Shown here one piece after another: positions 16,628 to 23,387 of a stretch of DNA of 64,000 nucleotides. The position numbers were made by a program, and so were the translations under genes. The notes beneath the pieces are model-generated. The model did not search any database. It worked only from the letters and a program-made list of their open reading frames with translations, and was not told the origin of the DNA. Positions within the stretch are counted from its first letter, which is position 1. Each line of letters begins with the position of its first letter. The DNA is from Mycobacterium rhizamassiliense (GTDB lineage Bacteria; Actinomycetota; Actinomycetes; Mycobacteriales; Mycobacteriaceae). Location: assembly GCF_900157375.1 (NCBI RefSeq), contig NZ_LT721901.1, positions 4,483,685-4,547,684 on the forward strand, given 5' to 3'.

Positions 16628-17226
16628 TGCGTCCGCTCGAGGTCGAGCAACACGCGTTTGGCGACGGGGCCGCCGCGGTAGGCGCCGATCGCCCCGTCGG
16701 AGCGGATCACCCGGTGGCACGGAACGACGATCGGGATCGGGTTGGTCGCACACGCAGTGCCGACGGCGCGGACCGCCCTAGGAGATCCGGACAGCTCGGC
16801 CAGGGCCGCATAGCTCGCCGTAAGGCCGTAGCTGACGTCGGTGTTGAGGTGCTCCAGCACCGTGCGCCGAAAGCCCTGCGAGAGAGACCAATCCAGCACA
16901 ACATCGAACCGATGCCGGCTCCCTGCGAAGTATTCGTCGAGTTGCCGAGCGATGGAATCCAGGCGCGCGGGCGCTTCCAGCACCCGCGGGCTGAGGCGTT
17001 GGGACAGGGTGAGCAGGACGTCGTCGTGACCTTCGCTGGCGAAGGCCAGCCGGACCAGTCCGCGTGTGGTGGCCGCCAGCAGCAGCGGCCCGACGGCGGA
17101 ATCGACGGTCCGATAGGCGATGTCGAGCAGATCGCCGGTGTTGGCCTCTCGCTCGAGCCGCGCGTGCAGGCGCTGGAGGTGATCTGGGTCGACGGGGAAG
17201 TGCTCGGTGAGCTCGAAGGTGGTCAT
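16624..17226 (-). CDS. Methylated-DNA-[protein]-cysteine S-methyltransferase family protein
   Basis: A 200-residue Ogt/AGT-like suicide methyltransferase that would remove O6-alkyl groups from guanine. The active site is VVPCHRV with Cys170. The preceding helix-turn region reads YGLTASYAALAELSGSPRAVRAVG, which carries the Arg finger, and the Asn in ATNPIPIV is conserved. An N-terminal extension of about 35 residues precedes the usual N-domain. It overlaps the sigma-factor stop (ATGA at 17223-17226) and the downstream Ada-like gene, forming a fully coupled three-gene unit. Sigma-factor/Ogt pairing suggests an alkylation-responsive regulon. It is distinct from the second Ogt at 17885. Confidence 0.9.
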   Translation of the reverse strand: MTTFELTEHFPVDPDHLQRLHARLEREANTGDLLDIAYRTVDSAVGPLLLAATTRGLVRLAFASEGHDDVLLTLSQRLSPRVLEAPARLDSIARQLDEYFAGSRHRFDVVLDWSLSQGFRRTVLEHLNTDVSYGLTASYAALAELSGSPRAVRAVGTACATNPIPIVVPCHRVIRSDGAIGAYRGGPVAKRVLLDLERTQ

Positions 17227-17729
17227 TGGCTTCTCCTCGGGTTGTCGATGCGCGGATAGGTTCGGCGCAGGGTGGCGATGCCGTCGGCGGCGGCGCGGCG
17301 CGCGGCCGCCACGCTGCTGTCGAGGATCGTGGCGATCTCGGCATAGGGCAGGCCCGCCAGGTAGTGGTAGGCCACCGCCTGGCGCTGCTTGGGGGGCAGT
17401 GCACTCACGGCGGCGTCCAGGTCGAGGTCGCGGTGGTCGGCCCCTTCTCCGCCGGGGGAGTCGGGGGTGTCAGCGATCGGCGTGGCCCGCCGCGACTTCG
17501 CGCGGGCGATGTCGATGGCTTTGCGGTGCGCGATCGTCACCAGCCATGCCTCGACGTTGGCGTCGGCAGGCAGCTGCGGGTAGGCCTGCATGGCGGCCAG
17601 AAAGGTATCCGACCACGCGTCATCGGCATCGGTCGGGCCGACCACCGCTCGCGCCACCCGCAGCACCGTGGCGCCGTGCCGCGCGACCACTGCCTCGAAC
17701 GGTGGCTGGAAGTACTGCGTGGTCTTCAC
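17223..17729 (-). CDS. ECF-type RNA polymerase sigma factor
   Basis: A 168-residue sigma-70-family factor with only regions 2 and 4. Region 2 covers about residues 10-75, with DADDAWSDTFLAAMQAYPQL and VEAWLVTIAHRKAIDIARAKSR. Region 4 covers about 105-160, with LPPKQRQAVAYHYLAGLPYAEIA and a recognition helix near SVAAARRAAADGIATLR. GTG at 17729 follows AGAGGA. No anti-sigma gene is adjacent; instead an Ogt and an Ada-like protein are translationally coupled downstream. The upstream region carries an inverted pair of 13-14-nt elements (17782-17848) that might be autoregulated divergent promoters. The regulon is inferred to include the alkylation-repair genes on both sides. Confidence 0.9.
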   Translation of the reverse strand: MKTTQYFQPPFEAVVARHGATVLRVARAVVGPTDADDAWSDTFLAAMQAYPQLPADANVEAWLVTIAHRKAIDIARAKSRRATPIADTPDSPGGEGADHRDLDLDAAVSALPPKQRQAVAYHYLAGLPYAEIATILDSSVAAARRAAADGIATLRRTYPRIDNPRRSQ

Positions 17730-17781
17730 CGTTGTGGTCCTCTGCGGAAAGTAGCGACTTCACTAGGAAGACGCCGGCACA

Positions 17782-17848
17782 CCGTGAAACGTGAGAAAGC
17801 AATTCCGCGTTCAGCATATTTCTGCCCGCGCGCACCTCACGTTTACGG
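17782..17848. promoter_or_regulatory. Inverted pair CCGTGAAACGTGAG / CCGTAAACGTGAG between divergent repair operons
   Basis: CCGTGAAACGTGAG reads rightward at 17782-17795 and CCGTAAACGTGAG reads leftward at 17848-17836. They differ by one inserted base. The pair sits between the sigma-factor operon (start 17729) and the second ogt (start 17885), about 90-110 nt from each start. They could be -35 elements recognised by the locus's own ECF sigma factor, or binding sites for a shared activator. Confidence 0.45.
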
Positions 17849-17884
17849 GCGGGCGGTCGTCTACCTTGAGAGGAGGTTGAACGG

Positions 17885-18397
17885 ATGACAACACGGCATG
17901 TGGTGATCGACAGTCCATTGGGCGAGCTGACGGTGGCCGCCAGAGGTAACGCGTTGACCGGTGTGTATTTCCGGCACCACTGGCATCCACCCACGGCCCA
18001 GGCCCTGGGCCCGCGCGTGGAACCGGGGGCGGACGAACTACTGGGCCGCGCCGCCGAACAGCTCCGCGAATACCTCGCCGGGGAGCGGAACCAGTTCGAC
18101 GTCCCGGTGGCGTTGACGGGCGACCCACGGCACCGGCGCGTGTGGGATCTGCTTGCCGGCATCGGGTACGGGCAGACCAAGACCTACGGCGAACTGGCGG
18201 CCGAACTGGGCGATGGGACCATGGCCTACGAGGTCGGTCAAGCCGTCGGGCGCAACCCGCTCAGCATCGTCGTGCCCTGCCATCGGGTCGTCGGAAAGGA
18301 CGGGGCGCTCACCGGTTACGCGGGCGGCCTGAAACGCAAACGGTTTCTGTTGGAGCTCGAAGAACCGGCACCGGCCGTCGCTGGCAAGCTGTTCTGA
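17885..18397 (+). CDS. ogt: O6-alkylguanine-DNA alkyltransferase (Ogt)
   Basis: A 170-residue classical Ogt. The N-terminal part has IDSPLGELTVAA, then YGQTKTYGELAAELG (DNA-binding helix), and the active site IVVPCHRVVG with Cys132; Asn124 lies in GRNPLSIV. The reaction is irreversible transfer of the alkyl group from O6-alkylguanine to the active cysteine. ATG at 17885 follows GAGAGGAGG. The stop overlaps the start of the 2OG-oxygenase gene (TGATG at 18395-18399). It is divergent from a sigma factor whose operon holds a second Ogt-type protein, so the locus has two suicide methyltransferases facing away from one promoter region. Confidence 0.93.
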   Translation: MTTRHVVIDSPLGELTVAARGNALTGVYFRHHWHPPTAQALGPRVEPGADELLGRAAEQLREYLAGERNQFDVPVALTGDPRHRRVWDLLAGIGYGQTKTYGELAAELGDGTMAYEVGQAVGRNPLSIVVPCHRVVGKDGALTGYAGGLKRKRFLLELEEPAPAVAGKLF

Positions 18398-19104
18398 TGT
18401 CTTGGTGCGAGCGCGTCGGCGCCGCTGACTGGGAAGCGGTCGCCGCCGACATGGACGAGGTCGGCGGCGCGCTGCTGCCACGGCTGCTCACGCCCGCCGA
18501 GTGTGCTTCGCTGGTGGGGCTTTACGCCGACGACCGATTGTTTCGTGCCGTGGTCGACATGGGCCGCCACCGCTACGGCGAAGGAGAGTACCGGTACTTC
18601 AAAGCGCCGTACCCGCGCCCGATCGAAGAGCTGAAACAGGCACTCTACCCGCGGCTATTGCCGATCGCTCGCGACTGGTGGGCCCGGCTGGGGCGCGACG
18701 CCCCGTGGCCGGACACGCTCGACGAATGGCTGGACATGTGCCACCGTGCCGAGCAAACCAAACCCACCGCGCTGATGCTCAAATACGGGCCGGGCGACTG
18801 GAATGCCTTGCACCGAGACCTCTACGGGGATCTCGTCTTTCCGCTGCAGGTCGTCGTCAACCTCAGCGAGCCCGGAGTAGACCACACCGGGGGTGAATTC
18901 CTGCTCGTCGAGCAACGCGCCCGGGCGCAGTCGCGCGGGACGGCCACCACACTTCCGCAGGGGCACGGCTACGTCTTCACCACCAGGGAACGCCCGATCC
19001 GGTCGACCAGGGGGTGGTCGGCCGCGCCGGTACGCCACGGGGTGTCCGCGGTCCGCTCCGGCCAGCGCTACACGCTGGGGATGATCTTCCACGACGCCGC
19101 CTGA
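18397..19104 (+). CDS. 2-oxoglutarate/Fe(II)-dependent oxygenase
   Basis: A 235-residue cupin-fold oxygenase. The metal triad is visible as His139-x-Asp141 (ALHRDLYGD) and distal His214 (PVRHGVSAVRSGQRYTLG), with Arg224 in the position that binds 2-oxoglutarate. It starts one base inside the ogt stop and is therefore translationally coupled. AlkB-type enzymes use this chemistry to remove alkyl groups from DNA bases, and the coupling to Ogt makes an alkylation-repair role attractive. The sequence is not a clear AlkB and looks nearer to general 2OG-Fe(II) proteins. The product length and triad are intact. Confidence 0.88.
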   Translation: MSWCERVGAADWEAVAADMDEVGGALLPRLLTPAECASLVGLYADDRLFRAVVDMGRHRYGEGEYRYFKAPYPRPIEELKQALYPRLLPIARDWWARLGRDAPWPDTLDEWLDMCHRAEQTKPTALMLKYGPGDWNALHRDLYGDLVFPLQVVVNLSEPGVDHTGGEFLLVEQRARAQSRGTATTLPQGHGYVFTTRERPIRSTRGWSAAPVRHGVSAVRSGQRYTLGMIFHDAA

Positions 19105-19139
19105 GTGCGTGCGGCGCCGCTTGCGGCACCATGGTGGTC

Positions 19140-19805
19140 ATGGAGTTGTACGACGTCATGCGATCCACGTCCGCGGTCCGCGAGTTCACCGATGATCCAC
19201 TTCCCGACGAGGTCCTCGGCAGGATCCTCGACAACGCCCGGTTCGCGCCGACCGGCGGCAACCGGCAGGGCGTGCGCATCATCGTGATTCGCGATCAGGA
19301 CACCCGATCCGCGCTGGCCGACCTGGGACTTCCGGCGGCTCGCCGGTACACGGCCCAGCTCGCGAACGGCGAATCGCCGTGGAACCCGTTGCAGCCCACC
19401 GCGATAGCCGCCTCGACGATCGAGCAGACGGAGGTGCCGGCGCCGATGTCGGCTCCGCTCCGTGAGGCACAGGTGGCGCTGGTGATCTGCCTGGACCTCG
19501 CCGTCGTGGCCGCGACCGATCAGGATCTCGACCGCATCGCCGTGGTGCCGGGCGCGTCGGTGTACCCGTTCGTGTGGAACATTCTGCTGGCCGCCCGCAA
19601 CGAAGGCTACGGCGGCGTGTTGACCACGATGGCCGTGGCCCGGGAGCAGCAGGTGAAAAGCCTTCTGGGAGTGCCGGATACCTTCGCCGTCGCCGCGGTC
19701 GTGCCGCTGGGCAAGCCGGTGCATCAGGTGACGAAACTGCGCCGGCGAGCGGTCTCTGAGATCGCCACCCGCGAACGCTTCGACGGGGCAGCGTTCGACT
19801 GCTAG
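19140..19805 (+). CDS. Nitroreductase family protein
   Basis: A 221-residue FMN-dependent nitroreductase-fold protein. The opening MELYDVMRSTSAVREFTDDPLPDEVL gives the R-S/T-x-R/A-x-F FMN phosphate-binding pattern, followed by ARFAPTGGNRQG and, in the second half, the GYGGVLTT strand that contacts flavin. The reaction is NAD(P)H-dependent reduction of nitro, quinone or other electrophilic substrates. Start ATG at 19140 is the best match; ATG at 19131 in the same frame would add three residues. It follows the 2OG-oxygenase gene by 35 nt but has no overlap, so co-transcription is uncertain. Confidence 0.9.
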   Translation: MELYDVMRSTSAVREFTDDPLPDEVLGRILDNARFAPTGGNRQGVRIIVIRDQDTRSALADLGLPAARRYTAQLANGESPWNPLQPTAIAASTIEQTEVPAPMSAPLREAQVALVICLDLAVVAATDQDLDRIAVVPGASVYPFVWNILLAARNEGYGGVLTTMAVAREQQVKSLLGVPDTFAVAAVVPLGKPVHQVTKLRRRAVSEIATRERFDGAAFDC

Positions 19806-19888
19806 GCAACGAGCGCAGGATTGCGGCGGATATCCCTCGGGCACAACATGTTCCGTGCTTTGGTCCAGCCCGCCCGACGCGCTAGATA

Positions 19889-19901
19889 CGTCACTGTGAC
19901 G
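19889..19901. repeat. CGTCACTGTGACG palindrome, copy 1
   Basis: Perfect 6-nt arms about a single base. It lies in the 189-bp gap between the nitroreductase and the AhpD-like gene, 94 nt before the latter's start. The flank reads ATACGTCACTGTGACGG; its reverse complement matches the copies at 21162-21180 and 22378-22390. Possible operator of the AhpD-like gene. Confidence 0.5.
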
Positions 19902-19994
19902 GTTTGATATAGCTGGCGGGTCAGAGGGGAGTGGCGTCCCGGCTCCCAGGGGGCAATACTGCAACGGGGCGGCTATACAGAGGAGACGGTTGAG

Positions 19995-20573
19995 TTGACA
20001 CGCATTGCGCCTTCGGCGGCTTTTGCTGAAATCCCGACAGCGGATCTCGGCCAGGGAGACCGGATCAATCTCGGCGTGGCCGGCATCATGGGCCGGCTGC
20101 CCGCGGTGGCCGAAGCGCTCGGCGCCTTGACCGATGCACTGCGCGGCGCCGGCACGTTATCGCCGCGGCTTCTCGAATTGGTGCGCCTGCGGATCGCATT
20201 TTTCAACCAGTGCCGAAGCTGCATAGCGGTGCGCTACCAGAGCGCCATCGACGACGGGCTCGACGAGGGCGCGGTCTGCTCGTTGGAACGGCCCGCCGAC
20301 GCGGACAACCTTTCCGCCGCCGAGCAGGCCGCGCTGGGGTTCGCCGAGTTGTTCGCTACCAACCATCTCGCCATCGATGACGCTGTCTACGACGGATTGC
20401 GCGAGCACTTCACCGAGGACCAGCTCGTCGAACTCGGCCTACACTGCGCGATTGCGTTAGGCGTCGGACGCCTGTCGGCGACATGGGACGTCATCGAGGA
20501 CCTTCCCGAGTCGACCGGTTCGGCCGATCGCGCGGCGCCGTGGAACTCCGCATCGGTGGTCGCATCGGGCTAG
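19995..20573 (+). CDS. Carboxymuconolactone decarboxylase/AhpD-like protein
   Basis: A 192-residue helical protein of the CMD/AhpD fold. The core CxxC motif stands in AFFNQCRSCIAVRYQSAI (Cys-Arg-Ser-Cys near residues 72-75), with a conserved Glu and His region in LVELGLHCAIALGVGRL. AhpD-like members are thiol-disulphide peroxidase partners, and others are decarboxylases. TTG at 19995 follows AGGAGAC at 19981-19987. A CGTCACTGTGACG palindrome lies upstream. The gene is likely a small redox protein involved in peroxide or electrophile defence next to the nitroreductase; the biochemical role is not established. Confidence 0.86.
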   Translation: MTRIAPSAAFAEIPTADLGQGDRINLGVAGIMGRLPAVAEALGALTDALRGAGTLSPRLLELVRLRIAFFNQCRSCIAVRYQSAIDDGLDEGAVCSLERPADADNLSAAEQAALGFAELFATNHLAIDDAVYDGLREHFTEDQLVELGLHCAIALGVGRLSATWDVIEDLPESTGSADRAAPWNSASVVASG

Positions 20574-20699
20574 GGCCCACCGCACGGCGCTTCCGCTGTG
20601 ACGAAGTTCAACCGGTAACCGTGACGCACGTCATAGCCCGCCAAGCGTGAATTGAGCCATCCTGGCCCTTCGTTCGTCTATCTAACGGCTGGGAGCACG

Positions 20700-20930
20700 A
20701 TGGCCAACTTCGACTATGCCTATGACCTGACCCTCGACGAAGCGCGTAGACGCAGCGCAGTGCTCGAGACGCTAGGTGACGACTGGGACCCTGTCGCTGT
20801 GCTCGCCGAGGAAGAGAAGGCCTACGACATGCTGTACTCGGATTTGGACGCGGAGCAGCAACGCGTCTACGACGAACTGGTCCGCGCCGGCGTCCTGCCC
20901 GAGCGGACAATTGCTCGTGCTGCCGATTGA
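20700..20930 (+). CDS. Small acidic protein, DUF6400-like
   Basis: A 76-residue soluble acidic protein starting MANFDYAYDLTLDEARRR, with GDDWDPVAVLAEEEKAYDMLYSDLD in the middle and a C-terminal helix EQQRVYDELVRAGVLP. It has no membrane segment or cysteine. I recall similar short mycobacterial proteins filed under DUF6400, a name that carries no function. ATG at 20700 is chosen over a longer frame because it matches this family's start, with GGGAGC just upstream. It overlaps the start of the zinc-ribbon gene by about 14 nt, so the two are likely coupled. Confidence 0.62.
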   Translation: MANFDYAYDLTLDEARRRSAVLETLGDDWDPVAVLAEEEKAYDMLYSDLDAEQQRVYDELVRAGVLPERTIARAAD

Positions 20931-21144
20931 TCCGACCGCGGACCGCAGCCGCCGCGCATGGCTGCCTTGCCCGTGCTGCGATCACGCCGCCAAGTGTGGC
21001 GATTGCCGGGCTCCCCGAAACTGCGAAACGCACTGGCAGTACCTGCTGAGCAACAAGGGGACGTTGGTGCACCTGCAGTGCTCGGATTGCGGATATCTCT
21101 GGTCCACCGACACGCATCGCCACATGGGCCGGCTGCACCAATAG
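20917..21144 (+). CDS. Small zinc-ribbon-like protein
   Basis: A roughly 75-residue protein with two Cys clusters, CPCCDHAAKCGDC near the N-terminus and CSDCGYLW near the C-terminus, plus an intervening Cys in RNCETHW. Pairs of CxxC like these form a rubredoxin/zinc-ribbon knuckle. The first possible starts in frame are TTG 20911 and GTG 20917, both after GAGCGGA and both within the end of the preceding gene, implying translational coupling. No further domain is visible. It could bind DNA, RNA or another protein. Too short for firm naming. Confidence 0.55.
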   Translation: MLPIDPTADRSRRAWLPCPCCDHAAKCGDCRAPRNCETHWQYLLSNKGTLVHLQCSDCGYLWSTDTHRHMGRLHQ

Positions 21145-21161
21145 CTCTGCGCCCCATGGCA

Positions 21162-21180
21162 ATTCATCACAGTGACGAAT
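21162..21180. repeat. CGTCACAGTGACG-type palindrome, copy 2
   Basis: ATTCATCAC-A-GTGACGAAT is an inverted repeat of 9-nt arms with one mismatch. It lies between the convergent zinc-ribbon gene (stop 21144) and the CobW-type gene (stop 21208), a place where a promoter operator is not expected. Confidence 0.45.
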
Positions 21181-21207
21181 CGGCAGCGGCAGACGGGATG
21201 CGGGGAT

Positions 21208-22236
21208 CTACAGGCTGTGTCGGCGATATCGCCGAAGTCGATGACTATCGGCGAGCGTCGGCGGTCCGCTGCAAGGTCGCAGCGCGGCAGTGAGCCGGCT
21301 GCGCACGGCGTCGGCGTCGAGGCCCATTCCGATCGCGACGAGACAGTTGGGTGAGGCGCCAGGCAGTGCGTTCGCAATGTGGATCGACGTGCCGACCAGG
21401 TTCACCACAAAGACCGGCGCGGCCTTTCCGTATCGCATGACCACGGCTCCCTTGAGCCGATATACCCCTGGTGGCGGGTCTTCGAGCAGGTCGATGAGTG
21501 CGCCCGGATCGATTTCACCCTCGCTCACGGAGGTGACCGAGTCGGCATGCGAAGTGTCGTGATCGTGGGCCGCCGGACCGGTCGCGGCATCGACGAGCAG
21601 TTCGCGCAACGAGAGCTGGCCCGGTTCCTCGTGCGTTCCCGGTGCGTCGAAAAGGAGGCCGGGATCGATCCGGCCGCCGACCGCACCGACGACGACGGCA
21701 CGTGGATTACGCTCTCGCACCCGGCTTTCCACCCGCTCAGTCATCTCAGTCCGATCATCGCGGGGGAGTTGGTCAAGTTTGTTGACCACAACCAGGGAGG
21801 TCGCTCCGTAGCGCGCGGGCGGCGTCTGGCCGACGTCGACGGTGTCGAAGTGGTTCGCGGCGTCGACGACATCGACGAGCCCGCCGAATCGCACGCCGGC
21901 GACTTCGCTGAAGCCGATCATTCGGGCGACCGCGACGGGTTCGGCCAGCCCGCTGGCCTCGACGATGATCGCATCCAAATTGAGTCGCGGATCGGCGAGC
22001 TTGGCCAAAGCCTCGTCGATCCCGCCGTCGTCGGGCAGGCAGCAGATGCAACCGCCGGCGATCGATGCTGGCTCATCGACCTGTCCGGTCACCAGCATGG
22101 CGTCGACGTTCAGTTCACCGAAATCGTTGATGATCACGCCGATCCTGGCTCCAGGACTGCGGAGCACGTGATTGAGCAGACTCGTTTTGCCGGCGCCGAG
22201 ATAGCCCGTCAAGCCGATCACAGGGATTGCCCGCAC
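21208..22236 (-). CDS. CobW/COG0523-family GTP-binding metallochaperone
   Basis: A 342-residue G3E GTPase. Walker A is GYLGAGKTS at residues 11-19, the metal-binding CxCC is CICC at 63-66 (in GGCICCLPDDG), the G-motif NKLD lies in VVVNKLDQLP, and a His/Asp stretch (HDHDTSHAD) sits between the GTPase and the CobW C-terminal domain. Such proteins deliver zinc or another metal to client enzymes. I start it at GTG 22236 (VRAIPVIGLTG), after GGAAGG; longer frames add an unlikely leader. A Zur-like AT-rich box stands 58-72 nt upstream (22294-22308), which points to expression under zinc starvation. The exact clients are unknown. Confidence 0.9.
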   Translation of the reverse strand: MRAIPVIGLTGYLGAGKTSLLNHVLRSPGARIGVIINDFGELNVDAMLVTGQVDEPASIAGGCICCLPDDGGIDEALAKLADPRLNLDAIIVEASGLAEPVAVARMIGFSEVAGVRFGGLVDVVDAANHFDTVDVGQTPPARYGATSLVVVNKLDQLPRDDRTEMTERVESRVRERNPRAVVVGAVGGRIDPGLLFDAPGTHEEPGQLSLRELLVDAATGPAAHDHDTSHADSVTSVSEGEIDPGALIDLLEDPPPGVYRLKGAVVMRYGKAAPVFVVNLVGTSIHIANALPGASPNCLVAIGMGLDADAVRSRLTAALRPCSGPPTLADSHRLRRYRRHSL

Positions 22237-22293
22237 ACCCCGTCCTTCCGTCCTGCCGGGCCCGGCTGCTGTCGGGGCGCGGCAAGGCAATGC

Positions 22294-22308
22294 TAATGAT
22301 TTTCAATA
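22294..22308. promoter_or_regulatory. Degenerate Zur/FurB-like box
   Basis: TAATGATTTTCAATA contains one good half (GATTTTCA) of the mycobacterial zinc-uptake-regulator palindrome TGAAAATNATTTTCA and a poor left half. It lies directly upstream of the CobW-type gene, whose family is commonly Zur-controlled. Inference from resemblance and context. Confidence 0.35.
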
Positions 22309-22370
22309 AGCGCGCAACGAGGCGGGTCGCAGTCGACTCCACGCGGAGCTCCAAATGCGCTGCGGCCCAG

Positions 22371-22390
22371 TATAATTCGTCACAGTGACG
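22371..22390. repeat. CGTCACAGTGACG palindrome, copy 3, behind a TATAAT box
   Basis: CGTCACAGTGACG at 22378-22390 directly follows TATAAT (22371-22376), so it would occupy the transcription start if that hexamer is a -10 box. No convincing -35 is seen. The flank AATTCGTCACAGTGACGTAT shares about 16 nt with copy 1 read in reverse. Confidence 0.45.
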
Positions 22391-22670
22391 TATTGGGGGC
22401 GATATGGCGGAAGGGGCGATGGGTGGTCCGGGTGCCGGCTTTGGGGGTTGGTCAGGGTTGGCTCGCGCAGATCTCGCGCCGACCGATCGGCCGGGCCGCC
22501 GGGGCGCGGTTCGTTGCAGTCGTGGTGTCGGGGTTGGACGCGCCAATCAATCGAGCGGGATGTGGCGGGCGCGAACGTCGAGCGGCCCCGCCTTGCGGCG
22601 ACCAGGCATATGGCCTTTACCGATAAGCGACATTATGTCAAGTAAAGTACTGCATATTGCATCAGACGAA

Positions 22671-23282
22671 TCATCGTCCGTCCAGCCCCAAGGGATCTGT
22701 CAGATATCGGTCGATCGTCGCGCCGATCGTGGCAGCTAGTCGGTCGGCACCGGCGGAGGCGAGTGGCTCGATTTTGAGCTGGTAGCGCGCGAACGCGAGA
22801 CCGATGAGGTGGCTGGCCACCAGTTCTAGTCGCAGTTCGGCGTCTGCTACACCGAACTGCTCTTGGATGCGTTTGGCGAGTGGGCCGATCAGGCTGCTGT
22901 GCAACATGTCTCGTGCCTGCGGCAGCAGCGGCGCGGTATCCCACAGTGCGACCAGTGGCTCGAAGGCAGTGCCTTGGTCCCAGCGTCCGATGAAATGGCG
23001 CACCAGCCTGGAGCCGATGCGTTCGGGTCCTTCGTCGAGCAGGGCGGCCAGCTGGCGCAAGGGGTGCTCGGGCCCTGCGACTGAGACAGCAGTGAACAGG
23101 CCTTCTTTGTTGCCAAAAAAGTAGTAGACCATCGCGACGTCGACGTCGGCGTCGGCAGCGATGGCCCGGACCGTGGCGCGTCGGTAACCCTCGCGCATGA
23201 ACCGCTCACGCGCGGCGTGCACTATCCGCTGTTTGCTTTGTTGGCCGGTACGCCATCGGCCGGCGCGCTGCCGCTCTGACAT
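22671..23282 (-). CDS. TetR family transcriptional regulator
   Basis: A 203-residue TetR protein with the helix-turn-helix near residues 40-62 (ATVRAIAADADVDVAMVYYFFGNKEGLF). The C-terminal domain has the TetR_C-type stretch RLVRHFIGRWDQGTAFEPLVALW. ATG at 23282 (MSERQRAGRW). It is divergent from the P450 gene at 23388, with an inverted repeat at 23289-23317 between them, so it very likely represses itself and the P450. The ligand is probably a P450 substrate-like small molecule, which is inference. Confidence 0.91.
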   Translation of the reverse strand: MSERQRAGRWRTGQQSKQRIVHAARERFMREGYRRATVRAIAADADVDVAMVYYFFGNKEGLFTAVSVAGPEHPLRQLAALLDEGPERIGSRLVRHFIGRWDQGTAFEPLVALWDTAPLLPQARDMLHSSLIGPLAKRIQEQFGVADAELRLELVASHLIGLAFARYQLKIEPLASAGADRLAATIGATIDRYLTDPLGLDGR

Positions 23283-23288
23283 GCAACA

Positions 23289-23317
23289 ACAATACTTCAA
23301 CACTGATTGAACATTGT
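23289..23317. promoter_or_regulatory. Inverted repeat between tetR and P450 genes
   Basis: TTCAA at 23296-23300 pairs with TTGAA at 23307-23311 around a 6-nt centre. The outer ACAAT (23289-23293) and ATTGT (23313-23317) extend it with a one-base asymmetry. It starts 7 nt above the tetR ATG and is the obvious operator in the 105-bp divergent gap. Confidence 0.5.
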
Positions 23318-23387
23318 TTGGGCGCGGCGTACGTTGCAGCTCAGAACCGTTGAACGGGCAACGAAGCTCACTCGTAGGAGGTCTTAC

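Larger units (their letters stand above)
22237..22670. other. 434-bp gap without convincing gene
   Basis: This gap between the CobW-type start and the end of the TetR gene holds the Zur-like box and the palindrome described separately. Open frames exist (for example from 22404 rightward) but they lack a family-like composition or good start. A -10-like TATAAT at 22371 has no obvious gene to drive. The rest (22391-22670) shows nothing I can identify. Confidence 0.5.

Noticed and set aside
22404..22739. Possible small gene downstream of TATAAT
   Set aside because: Composition is Gly/Ala/Arg/Ser low complexity, with no clear ribosome site, and it runs into the tetR 3' end.
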